Notes: generated from the letters alone by a model not told the origin. A DNA stretch of 45,370 bases from Deltaproteobacteria bacterium (GCA_029262455.1 JAJCZJ010000028.1:1-45370), one strand, 5' to 3'; shown: positions 30,919 through 39,445, counted from the stretch's first letter. Translations and numbers: made by a program.

Positions 30919-31427
30919 GAGTTCTCCGGCCTTTCCTGTATGTAGACGAACGTGAGCTGCACGATCGTCCGGATGGTCGCCGCCGAGTCCGGCTCGGGAT
31001 CGATTTCGAGCGTCACCGCGGTTGCCCGCCGCATCGTGAAGCCCGTTATGTTCGTGAAGACGCTATGGCCGCCATAGTGCTCGAGCACCGCCGTCTCCAT
31101 CAGCTTCAGCGTCGTCTCTCGACTCGTGCCGCGGCCCAGCCCCTTCTTGTTGACCGTCAACTCCAGCTCGAAGACTTCCTCGTGCTGATCCCAGCCGGAG
31201 CCGACCTGGATGGGCGGCGTCCCCGCGCGCGGGATCACCGCGACGCTCGCGCCCGCCCGCGTCTTGCCGCCTCGGTCGGTCGCCGTGAACCGCTCCCGCG
31301 AGATGTCCACCGCGCCCGCCACGATCAGCGCGGGACTCGCCGCGTTGATGACCGAACGGATCCCGTCGGCGTCTGCATCGCTGACGAGGACGGCGGAGAT
31401 CGACGGATAGGGGTTCTCGATCGTCAT
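30915..31427 (-). CDS. tail-completion or tail-terminator-like protein
   Basis: 170 residues from the ATG overlapping the upstream TGA by four bases; an upstream in-frame extension is Arg/Pro-rich and rejected. The fold pattern is alternating helices and strands (ISAVLVSDADADGIRSVI, FELELTVNKKGLG, TLKLMETAVLEHYGG), typical of small tail-terminator proteins (gpU/gp17-like). Position between the connector and tail proteins supports this. Confidence 0.55.
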   Translation of the reverse strand: MTIENPYPSISAVLVSDADADGIRSVINAASPALIVAGAVDISRERFTATDRGGKTRAGASVAVIPRAGTPPIQVGSGWDQHEEVFELELTVNKKGLGRGTSRETTLKLMETAVLEHYGGHSVFTNITGFTMRRATAVTLEIDPEPDSAATIRTIVQLTFVYIQERPENS

Positions 31428-31654
31428 CGGCGGAGCTTCGTTCTCGCGTGCGCGCCGTGCTTGCGCTTCTTCTTCGTCGGGCGGGCGGTCACGACGTGGA
31501 CGCGACCGCAGACGCACTCCATGCGAACCTGATCGCAGGACGGGAAGAGCGGGTGCGGGCGCTGCCCCGTCGTCTTGAATGCGGGCTCGTCACACGAGCA
31601 GCTCGGCGCTCGAGCGCGGACCTGGCCGGCTCCGTGTCGTCTCAGCGGCTTCAT
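31424..31654 (-). CDS. small basic Cys-rich protein
   Basis: 76 residues, very basic, with CSC near 20, a single Cys near 40, and CVC near 47. Likely to bind zinc and nucleic acid. ATG overlaps the connector stop by four bases and its own stop overlaps the next ATG by four bases, so it is a coupled gene within the head-tail joining region. No family recognised. Confidence 0.55.
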   Translation of the reverse strand: MKPLRRHGAGQVRARAPSCSCDEPAFKTTGQRPHPLFPSCDQVRMECVCGRVHVVTARPTKKKRKHGAHARTKLRR

Positions 31655-32115
31655 CGTGTCTCCGTGAACGAGTCGTCCTGCGGGCCGACGTCGTTATCGA
31701 CGGGGCCGGCCAGGCGGAAGCGACGGTCGCGGTTGATCACGACCGGGCCCCCTCGACGCGGCGAGATGACTTGATCCTGGGTGCCGTCGTACTCGACGAC
31801 GATCGTCGCCCACTCTTCCTTGAGCTTGCCCTCGTAATACTCCAGCTTGTCGACGATATCGGGCGTGCGGGGCTGCGCTCCGAGGGTCGCGATCACGGTC
31901 CAGTACGCGGCGATCGCCTCGAAGTCATCGGTGTTCGAGATCTTGGTGGGGTTCCAGCTCCGGAACCGGCACTGCTTGATGATGTAGTTCGTCGCGCGCT
32001 TGATCGTCTCGGCGAAGGTCGCGCCGTCGGCGTCGAGTTCGAGGAGGCTGTCCTCGTGCGTGATCGCCTCGACGTCCGCCTGAGCGATAATCGCAACGTT
32101 CTTGACGAATGGCAT
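31651..32115 (-). CDS. head-tail connector (Mu gp36/DUF1320-like)
   Basis: 154 residues from the ATG nine bases after CAGGAG; seven upstream codons in frame are probably leader. Pattern: N-terminal helix (AQADVEAITHEDSLLELD), a helix TFAETIKRATNYIIKQCRFRSW, then a helix with YWTVIATLGAQP, and an acidic helix KLEYYEGKLKEEW. This is the all-helical order of gp6/DUF1320 head-tail connectors, and the gene lies directly after the major capsid gene as expected. Confidence 0.65.
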   Translation of the reverse strand: MPFVKNVAIIAQADVEAITHEDSLLELDADGATFAETIKRATNYIIKQCRFRSWNPTKISNTDDFEAIAAYWTVIATLGAQPRTPDIVDKLEYYEGKLKEEWATIVVEYDGTQDQVISPRRGGPVVINRDRRFRLAGPVDNDVGPQDDSFTETR

Positions 32116-32145
32116 CGGGTGCGTCTCCTGATCCACCGTGGCCGA

Positions 32146-32179
32146 GCGGGGGGCCGAGGCCGAAGCCCCAGCCCCCCGC
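32146..32179 (-). terminator. strong hairpin with UUCG loop after the major capsid gene
   Basis: Outer arms GCGGGGGGC and GCCCCCCGC pair perfectly. Inside is a shorter stem with GGC(UUCG)GCC when read as minus-strand RNA, a very stable tetraloop. It starts 22 bases after the capsid stop codon. No T-run follows, so it may be a partial terminator or mRNA-stabilising element that raises capsid expression over downstream genes. Confidence 0.7.
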
Positions 32180-32200
32180 AGACCATGGCGGCGAAAGCTG

Positions 32201-33277
32201 CTAGATGTCCGTCGTGAACAGCATGATGCCCGCCGGGAAGATCACGACCGGCAGGAACGGCACGCCGACGTAGATCCGGACGCCGACGGGGTTCGTCTTC
32301 ACCTCGGCGTAGCTGTAAACGCCACGCGACGGAGCGCGAGCGACCAAGCCGGCCGCACCCTCGCCGGAGCGAGCGAACGGACCGGTCGGGACAAGGCCCC
32401 AGCCGAGCGCCCAGCCGAGGACGTCCTGCAGCATGTCGTCGCCCGGCATCACGATCAGCCGGTCGTCATCGACGTAGCGCGTGAACGCTCCGCCCTGCGG
32501 GACGTAGCCGCCAACGTGCTTGTTCCAGGACATGCCGCCGAGGCGGACCTTCCGGAACAGCTCGTTGGTGACGAAGCCGGTCGAGAGGAACTCGCCCGGC
32601 GAGTCCTCGCGCACGAAGCTCTGAACCTCCGTGTTGGCTCGGATGTCGCGCTCGGTCGTTCCGTTGTAAATGACCTGCTGAGCTTCCATCCCCGCGTTCT
32701 GCATGTACGAGTCCTGGAAAATCGGGATCTCGCTCGAGCTGATCGCGGTCGCGGCGGTGCTCCAGTTCGCCACCCGGTTCTGCGTCTGAATCCCCGGGAC
32801 GTAGCTGAAGCTGATGGTGGAGCCCGGCACCGTTGCCGCCGTCACGTTCAGGTTGTTGTGGAGCACGCGCGAGCAGGCGAACTCCATCGTCCGACGCGAG
32901 AGCTGCACGAGATCCTTCAACTCCTGAGCGACGTAAGCGCGAGCGTCCGCGCCGAGCTGCCCGGGCATGCGCATGTTGAGCATGCGATGCGCGTCGAGGT
33001 CCTTGTACAGCTTCACGTGCGCGAGCGTCGACTGACGGTTGATCAGGTCGGTCTCCTGGACGTGGACGAAGGGGGACTTGTGACCCGTGAACGGGGCAAG
33101 GTGGCGGTGAGCCTGCACCTCATCCCACTCGGCGGTATCACCCTCGGGCAGGATCTTGCGCGAGCTCGCCTCGAACTTCGAGAGGCAGACATTCTGATGC
33201 GGCTCGTTCCAGAACGTCTGAACGAGATCCGTCAGATGCCGCACGCCGAGAAGCTGCTCCATGGTTGCGCCAGGCAT
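32201..33277 (-). CDS. major capsid protein, lambda gpE-like (HK97 fold)
   Basis: 358 residues with an AAAGGAAAG ribosome site. The layout suits the lambda E family: N-terminal arm (LTDLVQTFWNEPHQNV), helix-rich section near 90-135 with HVKLYKDLDAHRMLN, a long central domain with aromatic residues (QSFVREDSPGEFLST, MSWNKHVGGYVPQGG), and a C-terminal hydrophobic beta part (IYVGVPFLPVVIFPAGIMLF). Directly upstream lies a decoration-type gene and then protease/scaffold and portal, and a strong hairpin follows; all fit capsid. The most abundant virion protein is expected to be this one. Confidence 0.85.
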   Translation of the reverse strand: MPGATMEQLLGVRHLTDLVQTFWNEPHQNVCLSKFEASSRKILPEGDTAEWDEVQAHRHLAPFTGHKSPFVHVQETDLINRQSTLAHVKLYKDLDAHRMLNMRMPGQLGADARAYVAQELKDLVQLSRRTMEFACSRVLHNNLNVTAATVPGSTISFSYVPGIQTQNRVANWSTAATAISSSEIPIFQDSYMQNAGMEAQQVIYNGTTERDIRANTEVQSFVREDSPGEFLSTGFVTNELFRKVRLGGMSWNKHVGGYVPQGGAFTRYVDDDRLIVMPGDDMLQDVLGWALGWGLVPTGPFARSGEGAAGLVARAPSRGVYSYAEVKTNPVGVRIYVGVPFLPVVIFPAGIMLFTTDI

Positions 33278-33306
33278 GGGTCTTTCCTTTCAGCCCTGGC
33301 GGGCGG

Positions 33307-34002
33307 CTAGCCGAAGAACGAGCCCGAACGACTCAGGGTCGCGCGCGCTTCGCTCGTCAGGTTCCGGAGGTTGGACTCGTCGAAGAAGCCGACGAGCGCG
33401 GTCGCGCACGGCGCGCTGACTGCGGTGTTGTTGTCGTCCACGAGCGACACGTAATCGGTCGCCACGCGGTAGTCAGCATCGCTACCGCTGTCCTCGATCG
33501 CCGTCGCGCCGTACGCCGTCGCAAGGTCGGAAACCACGGTGAGATGCTTGTGGCGTCCAGCCTCGAGCGTGCGGATGCGAACGACGCCGCCAGAAACGTC
33601 GGCGATGGCGTTCGCGGCGAAGATCGCGTTGGCGTTCAGCGCGACGACCACCTCGGCATCGGTGTCGTCGGCCGCGCCGAGCGTGACCGCGATCCCGAGA
33701 GCGCCATCGAATGTGATGGTGATGACGCTGCTCTGCCAGTCGGTATCGGCGGTCTCCAGCGCAGAAACGCTGGCCCCGGCGTTACGATCGCCGGTCGCGC
33801 CGTTGGCCGGGAAGTACCGGCCCGTTGCGGTATCGAGGACCAGCACCTGACCCGGACGAATCCGGCTCGTCGGCGTGCTCCCCGCATCCGTCAGCGCCGA
33901 GTCGACCAGGACATCGCTACCCTGGATGAACGGCTCCTTCTGGATGAAGATGTTGGGGGTCGACAGCGTCGAGGCGATCACCCCCGGAACCTTCTGCGAC
34001 AT
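33307..34002 (-). CDS. capsid decoration-like protein
   Basis: 231 residues. Thr/Ala/Val/Asp-rich beta segments (VITITFDGALGIAVTLG, VVVALNANAIFAANA) and a polar N-terminus. It resembles head-decoration proteins in composition, and lies between scaffold and major capsid genes, where decoration proteins (gpD-like) are usual. Longer than lambda gpD (110), so it may have two domains. The ATG follows AAGGAG. Confidence 0.6.
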   Translation of the reverse strand: MSQKVPGVIASTLSTPNIFIQKEPFIQGSDVLVDSALTDAGSTPTSRIRPGQVLVLDTATGRYFPANGATGDRNAGASVSALETADTDWQSSVITITFDGALGIAVTLGAADDTDAEVVVALNANAIFAANAIADVSGGVVRIRTLEAGRHKHLTVVSDLATAYGATAIEDSGSDADYRVATDYVSLVDDNNTAVSAPCATALVGFFDESNLRNLTSEARATLSRSGSFFG

Positions 34003-34063
34003 CTTTCAGTCTCCTTCTTGGGTTCCTGTCCTCAGAAATTGAGGCGGAAGAATGACCGCCTAC

Positions 34064-34876
34064 CTAGTTGCCGTTGCCGGCCGCGTGAGCGAGATGCGGC
34101 GGCACCATCTTGGTGATCACTCCGCTCGCGTCCCGGGTCAGCTCGTACCCGAGCCCGGTGAGCGTCTCCGCGTGGAGATCTCGGTGCTTCTTCTCCTCCG
34201 CTTCGTCGCGAACCTGGCTGATCGGGACCGAGCCGAAGATGCTCGCCTCGACCGGCTTCGTCGGAGCGGCGCCCGCGGTGCGCGCGAGATCGAGGAACGC
34301 GCGGGCTTCCGTCTTCTGCCCGTTCGCGAACATCGTCAACGCGATGGTACGCTTGTCCTGGCCGAGGGGCTCCTGCCCCGCGTCCACGCGAGCCTGATCG
34401 ACCGCGTCGACCTCGGCCTTCGCCTGCTCCATCCGCGACTCGGCCTCGCGCTTCTCGAGCACCTTGATGCGCTCCTGCGCGGCCGACAGCGAGAGCGCCG
34501 GACCGATCGGGACCGCCGGCGCCGCGGGCGTGGCCGAAGCCGCGGCCGGGGCCGGTGCGGAGACCGCGAACTGCGCGCGGAGCGCGTCGATCGCGGAAGC
34601 CTCGTCGGCGTCCGCCGGAAGGCCGAGCATCTGCATGAGGCTCGCCAGCGGGGGCACCGCCGGGGCGGGCTCGGGAAGGGGCGTCGGCATGGGCGCCGGC
34701 GCCGGGATGGGCTCGTCGCCCTGGAGAAGAACGGCCGATAGAGCGACGGCGAGAGCAGCACCGACGCCACCCTCTCCCCCGCCGCTCTTGTGCTCGGCGA
34801 TCTTCTTGTTGATGCGTGCCTGATCCTGCTCGGAGAGGTTCGCCTGCAGGATCTCGGCGAGGGTCTTCGGCTTCAT
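34064..34876 (-). CDS. nested scaffolding protein (in-frame internal start)
   Basis: 270 residues from an internal ATG (MKPKTLAEILQANL) that follows a good GGGAGG site eight bases upstream. The nested product would be the scaffold part alone. The arrangement of protease and scaffold sharing a C-terminus is known for Mu I/Z, lambda C/Nu3 and related heads. Not visible as a separate frame because it is in phase with the longer gene. Confidence 0.55.
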   Translation of the reverse strand: MKPKTLAEILQANLSEQDQARINKKIAEHKSGGGEGGVGAALAVALSAVLLQGDEPIPAPAPMPTPLPEPAPAVPPLASLMQMLGLPADADEASAIDALRAQFAVSAPAPAAASATPAAPAVPIGPALSLSAAQERIKVLEKREAESRMEQAKAEVDAVDQARVDAGQEPLGQDKRTIALTMFANGQKTEARAFLDLARTAGAAPTKPVEASIFGSVPISQVRDEAEEKKHRDLHAETLTGLGYELTRDASGVITKMVPPHLAHAAGNGN

Positions 34877-35413
34877 GGCCGCAGCCTCCCTTGCGAGATG
34901 AATGAAATTGCCCTGCCCGTTGATTACCGGCTGCGGCGTCGCAGCCACGTGCAGGATGACTTCCTCGAAGCGCTCGCCCGTCGAGGCGAGCTGCTTCCCA
35001 GAAACACCGATCGAGACATCCGTGATCGTCGTCCCGATCTTCTTCTTGTCGATGGCGTCCTGATCGCGGACCTCGACGATGCCGACGACGTTCTCGCCGT
35101 CGAACGTGAAGCCGGTCCAGAACCCGAGATTCTTCATCGAGTCCGAGTTGTGAGCGCGATCGCCCGCGGGGAACCAGACCTTGTTCCCGATCGCGAGCCA
35201 TCGATTCGTGGCGAGCACGAGCGCGGCGAGGCGCTCCGCCGTGAAGTCGAGCTTTTGCCCCGTCGTCGGGTGGATCCACTCGCCGACCCGGATGACGTCC
35301 TTCGCGAAGCGAGGGAAGCGACCGGACGAGTCGAGCAGAATGAATCCGCGATCGATCAGGTCCGTCCCGCCGCCGGGCTCGAACGTGTCGAACTGACCGA
35401 GGTTGAAGTCCAT
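34064..35413 (-). CDS. Mu I-like prohead protease with scaffold domain
   Basis: 449 residues; ATG shares one base with the portal stop. Residues 1-180 form the protease-like domain (PTTGQKLDFTAERLAALV, TITDVSIGVSGKQ, FEEVILHVAATPQP), of the Mu I type. Residues 180-450 are the scaffold: a Lys/Glu helix, then a Pro/Ala-rich linker (PAPAPMPTPLPEPAPAVPP), another Ala/Pro stretch, a coiled coil (AAQERIKVLEKREAESRME) and a helical C-terminus that would bind the capsid. The catalytic residues are not assigned by eye. An internal start likely makes a separate scaffold (next entry), as with Mu I/Z and lambda C/Nu3. Confidence 0.75.
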   Translation of the reverse strand: MDFNLGQFDTFEPGGGTDLIDRGFILLDSSGRFPRFAKDVIRVGEWIHPTTGQKLDFTAERLAALVLATNRWLAIGNKVWFPAGDRAHNSDSMKNLGFWTGFTFDGENVVGIVEVRDQDAIDKKKIGTTITDVSIGVSGKQLASTGERFEEVILHVAATPQPVINGQGNFIHLAREAAAMKPKTLAEILQANLSEQDQARINKKIAEHKSGGGEGGVGAALAVALSAVLLQGDEPIPAPAPMPTPLPEPAPAVPPLASLMQMLGLPADADEASAIDALRAQFAVSAPAPAAASATPAAPAVPIGPALSLSAAQERIKVLEKREAESRMEQAKAEVDAVDQARVDAGQEPLGQDKRTIALTMFANGQKTEARAFLDLARTAGAAPTKPVEASIFGSVPISQVRDEAEEKKHRDLHAETLTGLGYELTRDASGVITKMVPPHLAHAAGNGN

Positions 35414-37023
35414 CACACCACCTGCTTTCTCTGGAGCCGAGCGGCTTCCTGAGCCGCTCGCCACTCCTCGACCTTCGCGCGGTTGAAGCGCAGCATGTTG
35501 CCGACGCGAATCGACGGACAGCCCATGCCAACCCAGCCGCGGATCATGCCCGGCCCCACTCCGTAGAGACTCGAAATCGACGAAGCGCTGTCCTGATGGA
35601 CGGCGATCTCCTCCGGCGTCGGTGCGATAGTCTGCGCCTGAGCCATCGCCGCCTTCGCCGCGCGCTCAGCGAGCGACGCGCTCGAGCTGCCGTCTCCGTC
35701 GCGCGCGATGTCGTCCGCCCGGTTGCTCGGCACGCCGAGCGTCTTGAGCGACGTCGCCAGGTCGATCAGCTCGGCGCCGAGGAACTCGCGGCCATCCTTC
35801 GTGTGGCGCGGAACCGTCAGGCTCGCCTTGATCAGCTCGGCGAGGAGCTTGTTGTTCTGCTTCGAGATCGGGGACGCGGTGATGCACGGCATCGGCGCGC
35901 TCTTCCCGAAGTTCAGCTCGACGAGCGGCCGGACGACCTGCTCGTTCAGCGTCGAGAGGATGAGATCTTCCAGGATCACCTGAAGGTTGCTGAAGAACAC
36001 ATCCAGCATGCCCTGCTGCATCGCGAAGCTGCCGACCGTGCTTTCCTGCGTCACGATCCGCTCGGGGACGAGGAGCGCGCGCAGCTTCAGGTCGTTGTAA
36101 TGCTGAAGCATCCGGAGGAACTGCTCGTCGCGCGTGTCGTACACCATCTCTTCGAGGTCGTACAGAAGCTCCTTCGTCTGCGGGTCGCGATCGCTCGGCA
36201 GGACGCAGACCCCCGAGCCTCGAAGCGCCGCGGCGATGAGCCCCAGCTCGCGCACCGGGTCGGACGGGTTCTGGCCGTCGAGCGTCTTGTCGCTCTTGTG
36301 CGGCGCCTGCGACGGCGCGCGTCCCTTGAGCGGCGGGTCGCCCTTCAGCTCCAGGTGGCGCTTGACGAAGACGTAAACCTGGTTCGCCCAATACCAGGCG
36401 TTGTACGAGGCGTCGATGATCGCCGTGCCCAGCCAGTTCTGCCATTCGGGACGGTACGCGGCGTGTATCGCCTTCGAGGCGGGGACGACGCGGCCGAGCG
36501 TGCGCGGCGACGAGAACCCGCAGAAGTCACCGGTGTCTCCGTCAACCCAAATCGTAGCGAGCTCGGGATCCTGATCGATGGGCTTGCCGAGCACGTACGC
36601 GCGCGGGAGTTCGATCGGCGGGATGGGCCCCTCGCCGTCAGTGTCGATGGTGACGTCGCTAATGTTCCACATCAGCTCGTGCGTCTGTCGGCCGAAGTCC
36701 AGCGCGTTCAGGATCGATCCGATGAGCGACTTGAACCAAGGCGCCTCAATCAGGGTCTTCTGAACGAAGGCGCGCGTTCGCGCGTTGCCGCCGGACGCCC
36801 AGTAAGTCGTCCCGTAGAAGGGCGACTTGAGCGCGGTCAGGCCGAGCTGAATCTGGGGATCGCGGCGCATCCGCTTGCGGATGTAATCCGGGATCCAGTC
36901 AGGCGTGTATGGCCCAAGCCACGACAGCTCTTCCCATCGATGCCACGCTGAGCCCAGCAGGGAATGCGGCACCCCCTGACTGAAACGCGACAGGTCCGGT
37001 CGGGACTTCGTGGCTTGGGTCAT
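35413..37023 (-). CDS. portal protein, Mu gp29/DUF935-like, with C-terminal HTH
   Basis: 536 residues. N-terminal region has the usual portal entry order (WIPDYIRKRMRRDPQIQLGL, ALKSPFYGTTYW), the helical wing, and the clip/stem region (LEEMVYDTRDEQFLRMLQHY, ERIVTQESTVGSFAMQQG). It forms the dodecameric ring at the packaging vertex. After a Ser/Ala-rich linker the last 60 residues look like an excisionase-type HTH (SSISSLYGVGPGMIRGW, then CPSIRVGNMLRFNRAKVEEW), which portals do not normally carry. It follows the small gene of 51 codons and is coupled by one base to the protease gene. Confidence 0.8.
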   Translation of the reverse strand: MTQATKSRPDLSRFSQGVPHSLLGSAWHRWEELSWLGPYTPDWIPDYIRKRMRRDPQIQLGLTALKSPFYGTTYWASGGNARTRAFVQKTLIEAPWFKSLIGSILNALDFGRQTHELMWNISDVTIDTDGEGPIPPIELPRAYVLGKPIDQDPELATIWVDGDTGDFCGFSSPRTLGRVVPASKAIHAAYRPEWQNWLGTAIIDASYNAWYWANQVYVFVKRHLELKGDPPLKGRAPSQAPHKSDKTLDGQNPSDPVRELGLIAAALRGSGVCVLPSDRDPQTKELLYDLEEMVYDTRDEQFLRMLQHYNDLKLRALLVPERIVTQESTVGSFAMQQGMLDVFFSNLQVILEDLILSTLNEQVVRPLVELNFGKSAPMPCITASPISKQNNKLLAELIKASLTVPRHTKDGREFLGAELIDLATSLKTLGVPSNRADDIARDGDGSSSASLAERAAKAAMAQAQTIAPTPEEIAVHQDSASSISSLYGVGPGMIRGWVGMGCPSIRVGNMLRFNRAKVEEWRAAQEAARLQRKQVV

Positions 37024-37050
37024 CTCACGTTCTCCTCGAGCGAGGGCCGG

Positions 37051-37206
37051 CTACTTCTCGGCCTTCGGCTTCTTCGGCTTCCACTTGCCCGCCTTCTTGC
37101 GAGCCTTGATGAGCGGAGCGATCTCGGCGCACTGCTCGGCGGAGAGGCTCGTCACCTCGCCCGCCATGTAGCCGTCGCAGAGCTTCTCCAGGTCGTTCTT
37201 CGCCAT
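37051..37206 (-). CDS. 51-residue protein upstream of the portal gene
   Basis: ATG follows AAGGAG, which is formed by the last codons of the upstream gene. Helical, with two Cys (KLCDGYM, EQCAEI) and a strongly basic C-terminal tail (KARKKAGKWKPKKPK). No family recognised. Its place between terminase-side genes and portal suggests a packaging accessory or DNA-binding role. Confidence 0.6.
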   Translation of the reverse strand: MAKNDLEKLCDGYMAGEVTSLSAEQCAEIAPLIKARKKAGKWKPKKPKAEK

Positions 37207-37209
37207 CTG

Positions 37210-37551
37210 CTACTCCTTTCCGGCCTCGCCGGTGTTCGCCGGCGGCGCCTTCGGGGCGGCCGGTCGGTCGGGGGTGAAGATCATTCGACTGATCGCGTGT
37301 CGGTGCGCCTCGTCGCGCATCTCGATGGACGTGACGACTTCGCCGTCGGTGTCGGGGATCGGGTTCAGCTCGACGTACCCCAGGTCGCGACCATCCTTCA
37401 CGACCAACACGCGCCGCTTCCCGCCGAGACCCCACTTCGCCGCCTTGTAGCGCTTCGAGGCGACGATCTTCTCGGCGATCCCGTCGGCGATCGTGTCGAT
37501 CGTCTGGATCTGAAGGTTGAGCTTCCCGGTCTGTCCCGTCTTCTTCGCCAT
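37210..37551 (-). CDS. 113-residue protein of unknown function
   Basis: ATG behind AAAGGACAG; a start 27 bases upstream overlaps the previous stop by four bases and is equally possible. The middle has helices with Lys-rich segments (AEKIVASKRYKAAKWGLG) and beta-strands with acidic turns; the C-terminus is Ala/Pro-rich. No family recognised. It lies between an exported-protein gene and the small 51-residue gene. Confidence 0.55.
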   Translation of the reverse strand: MAKKTGQTGKLNLQIQTIDTIADGIAEKIVASKRYKAAKWGLGGKRRVLVVKDGRDLGYVELNPIPDTDGEVVTSIEMRDEAHRHAISRMIFTPDRPAAPKAPPANTGEAGKE

Positions 37552-37574
37552 GGTTCTGTCCTTTCGCTTCGCCG

Positions 37575-38075
37575 TCATCTCGACACCCTGCGCGCGTTGC
37601 ACACGGCATCAAGCTTGGCCTTGGTCGCCGCCGCTCGAGCAGCCGCCGGAGCAGCCCGAAGCGTGCTCAGGCGATCTGCCGTCGGGGCCACCGTCTCCGT
37701 GTAGACGCAGACCCAGACGACCGCGCCGCCGTACGCCGACGTGACGTGTCCGTCGACCGTGTCGCCCTTCTTGGTCTGCATCAGCTTGAGACCGAGGGCC
37801 GCCTCGATCTCTCGAACCAGCGACTTGAAGTCATCGCCGCTCGCCTGGACCTTCTCACCGACGTTCGACCGCCAGCGGATGTGCTTGCACTTCATCGACG
37901 GATCGTGATCGGGCCCGTCAGGCAACGTAACCGGCACTCCGTCGGCTCGCCTCGGCTTCGAGGGCTTGCGAGCCGGCGCGGGCTGAGCATCCTGCGCCGG
38001 GGCTTCTGGCGCGCTGAGAGCAACGCCGAGAACGATCAGGCAGCCGAGAATGAGGACCATCGCCGCGTTCTTCAT
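37575..38075 (-). CDS. exported protein with N-terminal signal
   Basis: 166 residues; ATG overlaps the previous stop by four bases. Signal sequence or anchor: MKNAAMVLILGCLIVLGVALS followed by APEAPAQ, which allows signal peptidase cleavage. The mature part has a Pro/Lys linker and a compact alpha/beta domain with one Cys-Lys-His-Ile region (MKCKHIRW) and later Cys in a hydrophobic strand. Second of four genes in a row with membrane or export signals. Confidence 0.65.
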   Translation of the reverse strand: MKNAAMVLILGCLIVLGVALSAPEAPAQDAQPAPARKPSKPRRADGVPVTLPDGPDHDPSMKCKHIRWRSNVGEKVQASGDDFKSLVREIEAALGLKLMQTKKGDTVDGHVTSAYGGAVVWVCVYTETVAPTADRLSTLRAAPAAARAAATKAKLDAVCNARRVSR

Positions 38076-39442
38076 CGGACGCCCACCACCTGAAATCCGC
38101 TCTTCGCCGAATTGCCCTCGTCGCTCTCAAGCGTCATCGTGTTGGCGCCCGCGACGTAGATGACGACGTCAACCGTCTTCGACCCGGAAGTCAGGGCAGC
38201 CGGAACGCCGATGCTTAGATCGTGCTCATCAACGTTCGACTGCTTCACGTTCTGCCCGGCCCCGTCCTGGGTCTGAACCGTCGCGATTCTCGGGTCGACT
38301 CGGTTCGTTCCCGATCCGAGCGTCCCGCGGTGGATCCAGTTCCCCAGGATCAGGACCTCTTCATCGGCGTTCGCCGTGAACGAATCGGACAGCCCAGTGA
38401 CGACGACAGCGCCCGTTGAGCTGGTCGAGAAGTCACCATCACCGACCAGATCATCCTCAGCGAGCAGGGACCACCCGGAGCCCGTCCCGCCTGACCGGAT
38501 CCCATAGACGGTGATCGACGCGCGATCGCCCGTCGCGCTCGGGAAGACCTGAAACGACGTCCCGACGTTGATGAGCGCCTGCGCTTGGATCGTCACCGAT
38601 CCGGCGGCTTGCGGCTCGGTGAGGTAGACGCAGCACATCGACGTGAGCGAGTTGCCGCCCGCATCGTTCGGCTCGTACACCATCGCGCGATTGACCGTCG
38701 ATCCCGCAACCTTGAAGTCGAGGGCCCATTCGACCGTCGTCGTGTTCTCGAACGCGGTGAGGGGCTGATAGATCACGAGCAGCCGCTCGTCTTCTTCCGC
38801 GGTGACGGTGAGCGAGAGGTTCGTGACGTCAACGTACGTGCCCGACGTGATCGTCTGCGCCGGCGTGAGCGTGTCCTTCCCGAGCTGCGTCAGCGCGCCG
38901 CCCGTCCCGCGGACGGCGATCGCCTGGACCCAGCTTAGGGCGTTGTCGCCCGCGTCGGCGTCGATCGTGATCGACTGGGCATCGCTCGCGACCTGGACGT
39001 TGATGACGCGCGAGCCCGCAGTGAGCGCCTGAGACAGGACGCAGAAGTTGTTGCTGGTCTGGTCGACGTTGTGGCGCTCGGTGCCGCCGAGCCCGGGATC
39101 GACACCATCGATTGTGACCGAGAAGCTCACATCCTCGAAGTTCGCGAAGTGGATGATGGAGCCCGTCACGAGGACGCGCTCGCCTTCCTCCGCGGTGATC
39201 GTCGTCGTGAGACCCGTCACGTTGACGAGCGTCGTCGAGCTGGTCGAGAAGTCCGAGTCCAGCTCATCTTCGCCCAGCTCGATGAACGCCGCGGGCTCAC
39301 CGCCGCCCGATCCGCTCGAGCTGGCGAGACCGCCGCCGACGCTGCCCGCGCTGATGCCGTCGCCGGCGCCCATGTCGTTGATGCCCGCGAGCGCGACGCC
39401 TGCGAACGCGAAGACGAGAAGGATGACGATCAGGTTCCGCAT
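38072..39442 (-). CDS. exported beta-sandwich repeat protein (three domains)
   Basis: 456 residues with a signal peptide (MRNLIVILLVFAFAGVALA, then GINDM). After a Gly/Ser linker come three similar domains of about 130 residues, near 55-185, 185-320 and 325-456. Each starts with an acidic/Leu segment (ELGEDEL, LGKDTL, LAEDDL), has an SSxTLVNVT/TYVDVT/GAVVVT strand, a (E)ERVLVTG/ERLLVIY/EEVLILG strand, and ends near ALSWVQAIAVRG / RASITVYGIRSG / SGFQVVGVR. No catalytic motif. The repeat structure suggests adhesive or carbohydrate-binding domains. A signal peptide on such a protein within the head module is unusual. Confidence 0.7.
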   Translation of the reverse strand: MRNLIVILLVFAFAGVALAGINDMGAGDGISAGSVGGGLASSSGSGGGEPAAFIELGEDELDSDFSTSSTTLVNVTGLTTTITAEEGERVLVTGSIIHFANFEDVSFSVTIDGVDPGLGGTERHNVDQTSNNFCVLSQALTAGSRVINVQVASDAQSITIDADAGDNALSWVQAIAVRGTGGALTQLGKDTLTPAQTITSGTYVDVTNLSLTVTAEEDERLLVIYQPLTAFENTTTVEWALDFKVAGSTVNRAMVYEPNDAGGNSLTSMCCVYLTEPQAAGSVTIQAQALINVGTSFQVFPSATGDRASITVYGIRSGGTGSGWSLLAEDDLVGDGDFSTSSTGAVVVTGLSDSFTANADEEVLILGNWIHRGTLGSGTNRVDPRIATVQTQDGAGQNVKQSNVDEHDLSIGVPAALTSGSKTVDVVIYVAGANTMTLESDEGNSAKSGFQVVGVR

Positions 39443-39445
39443 CGA

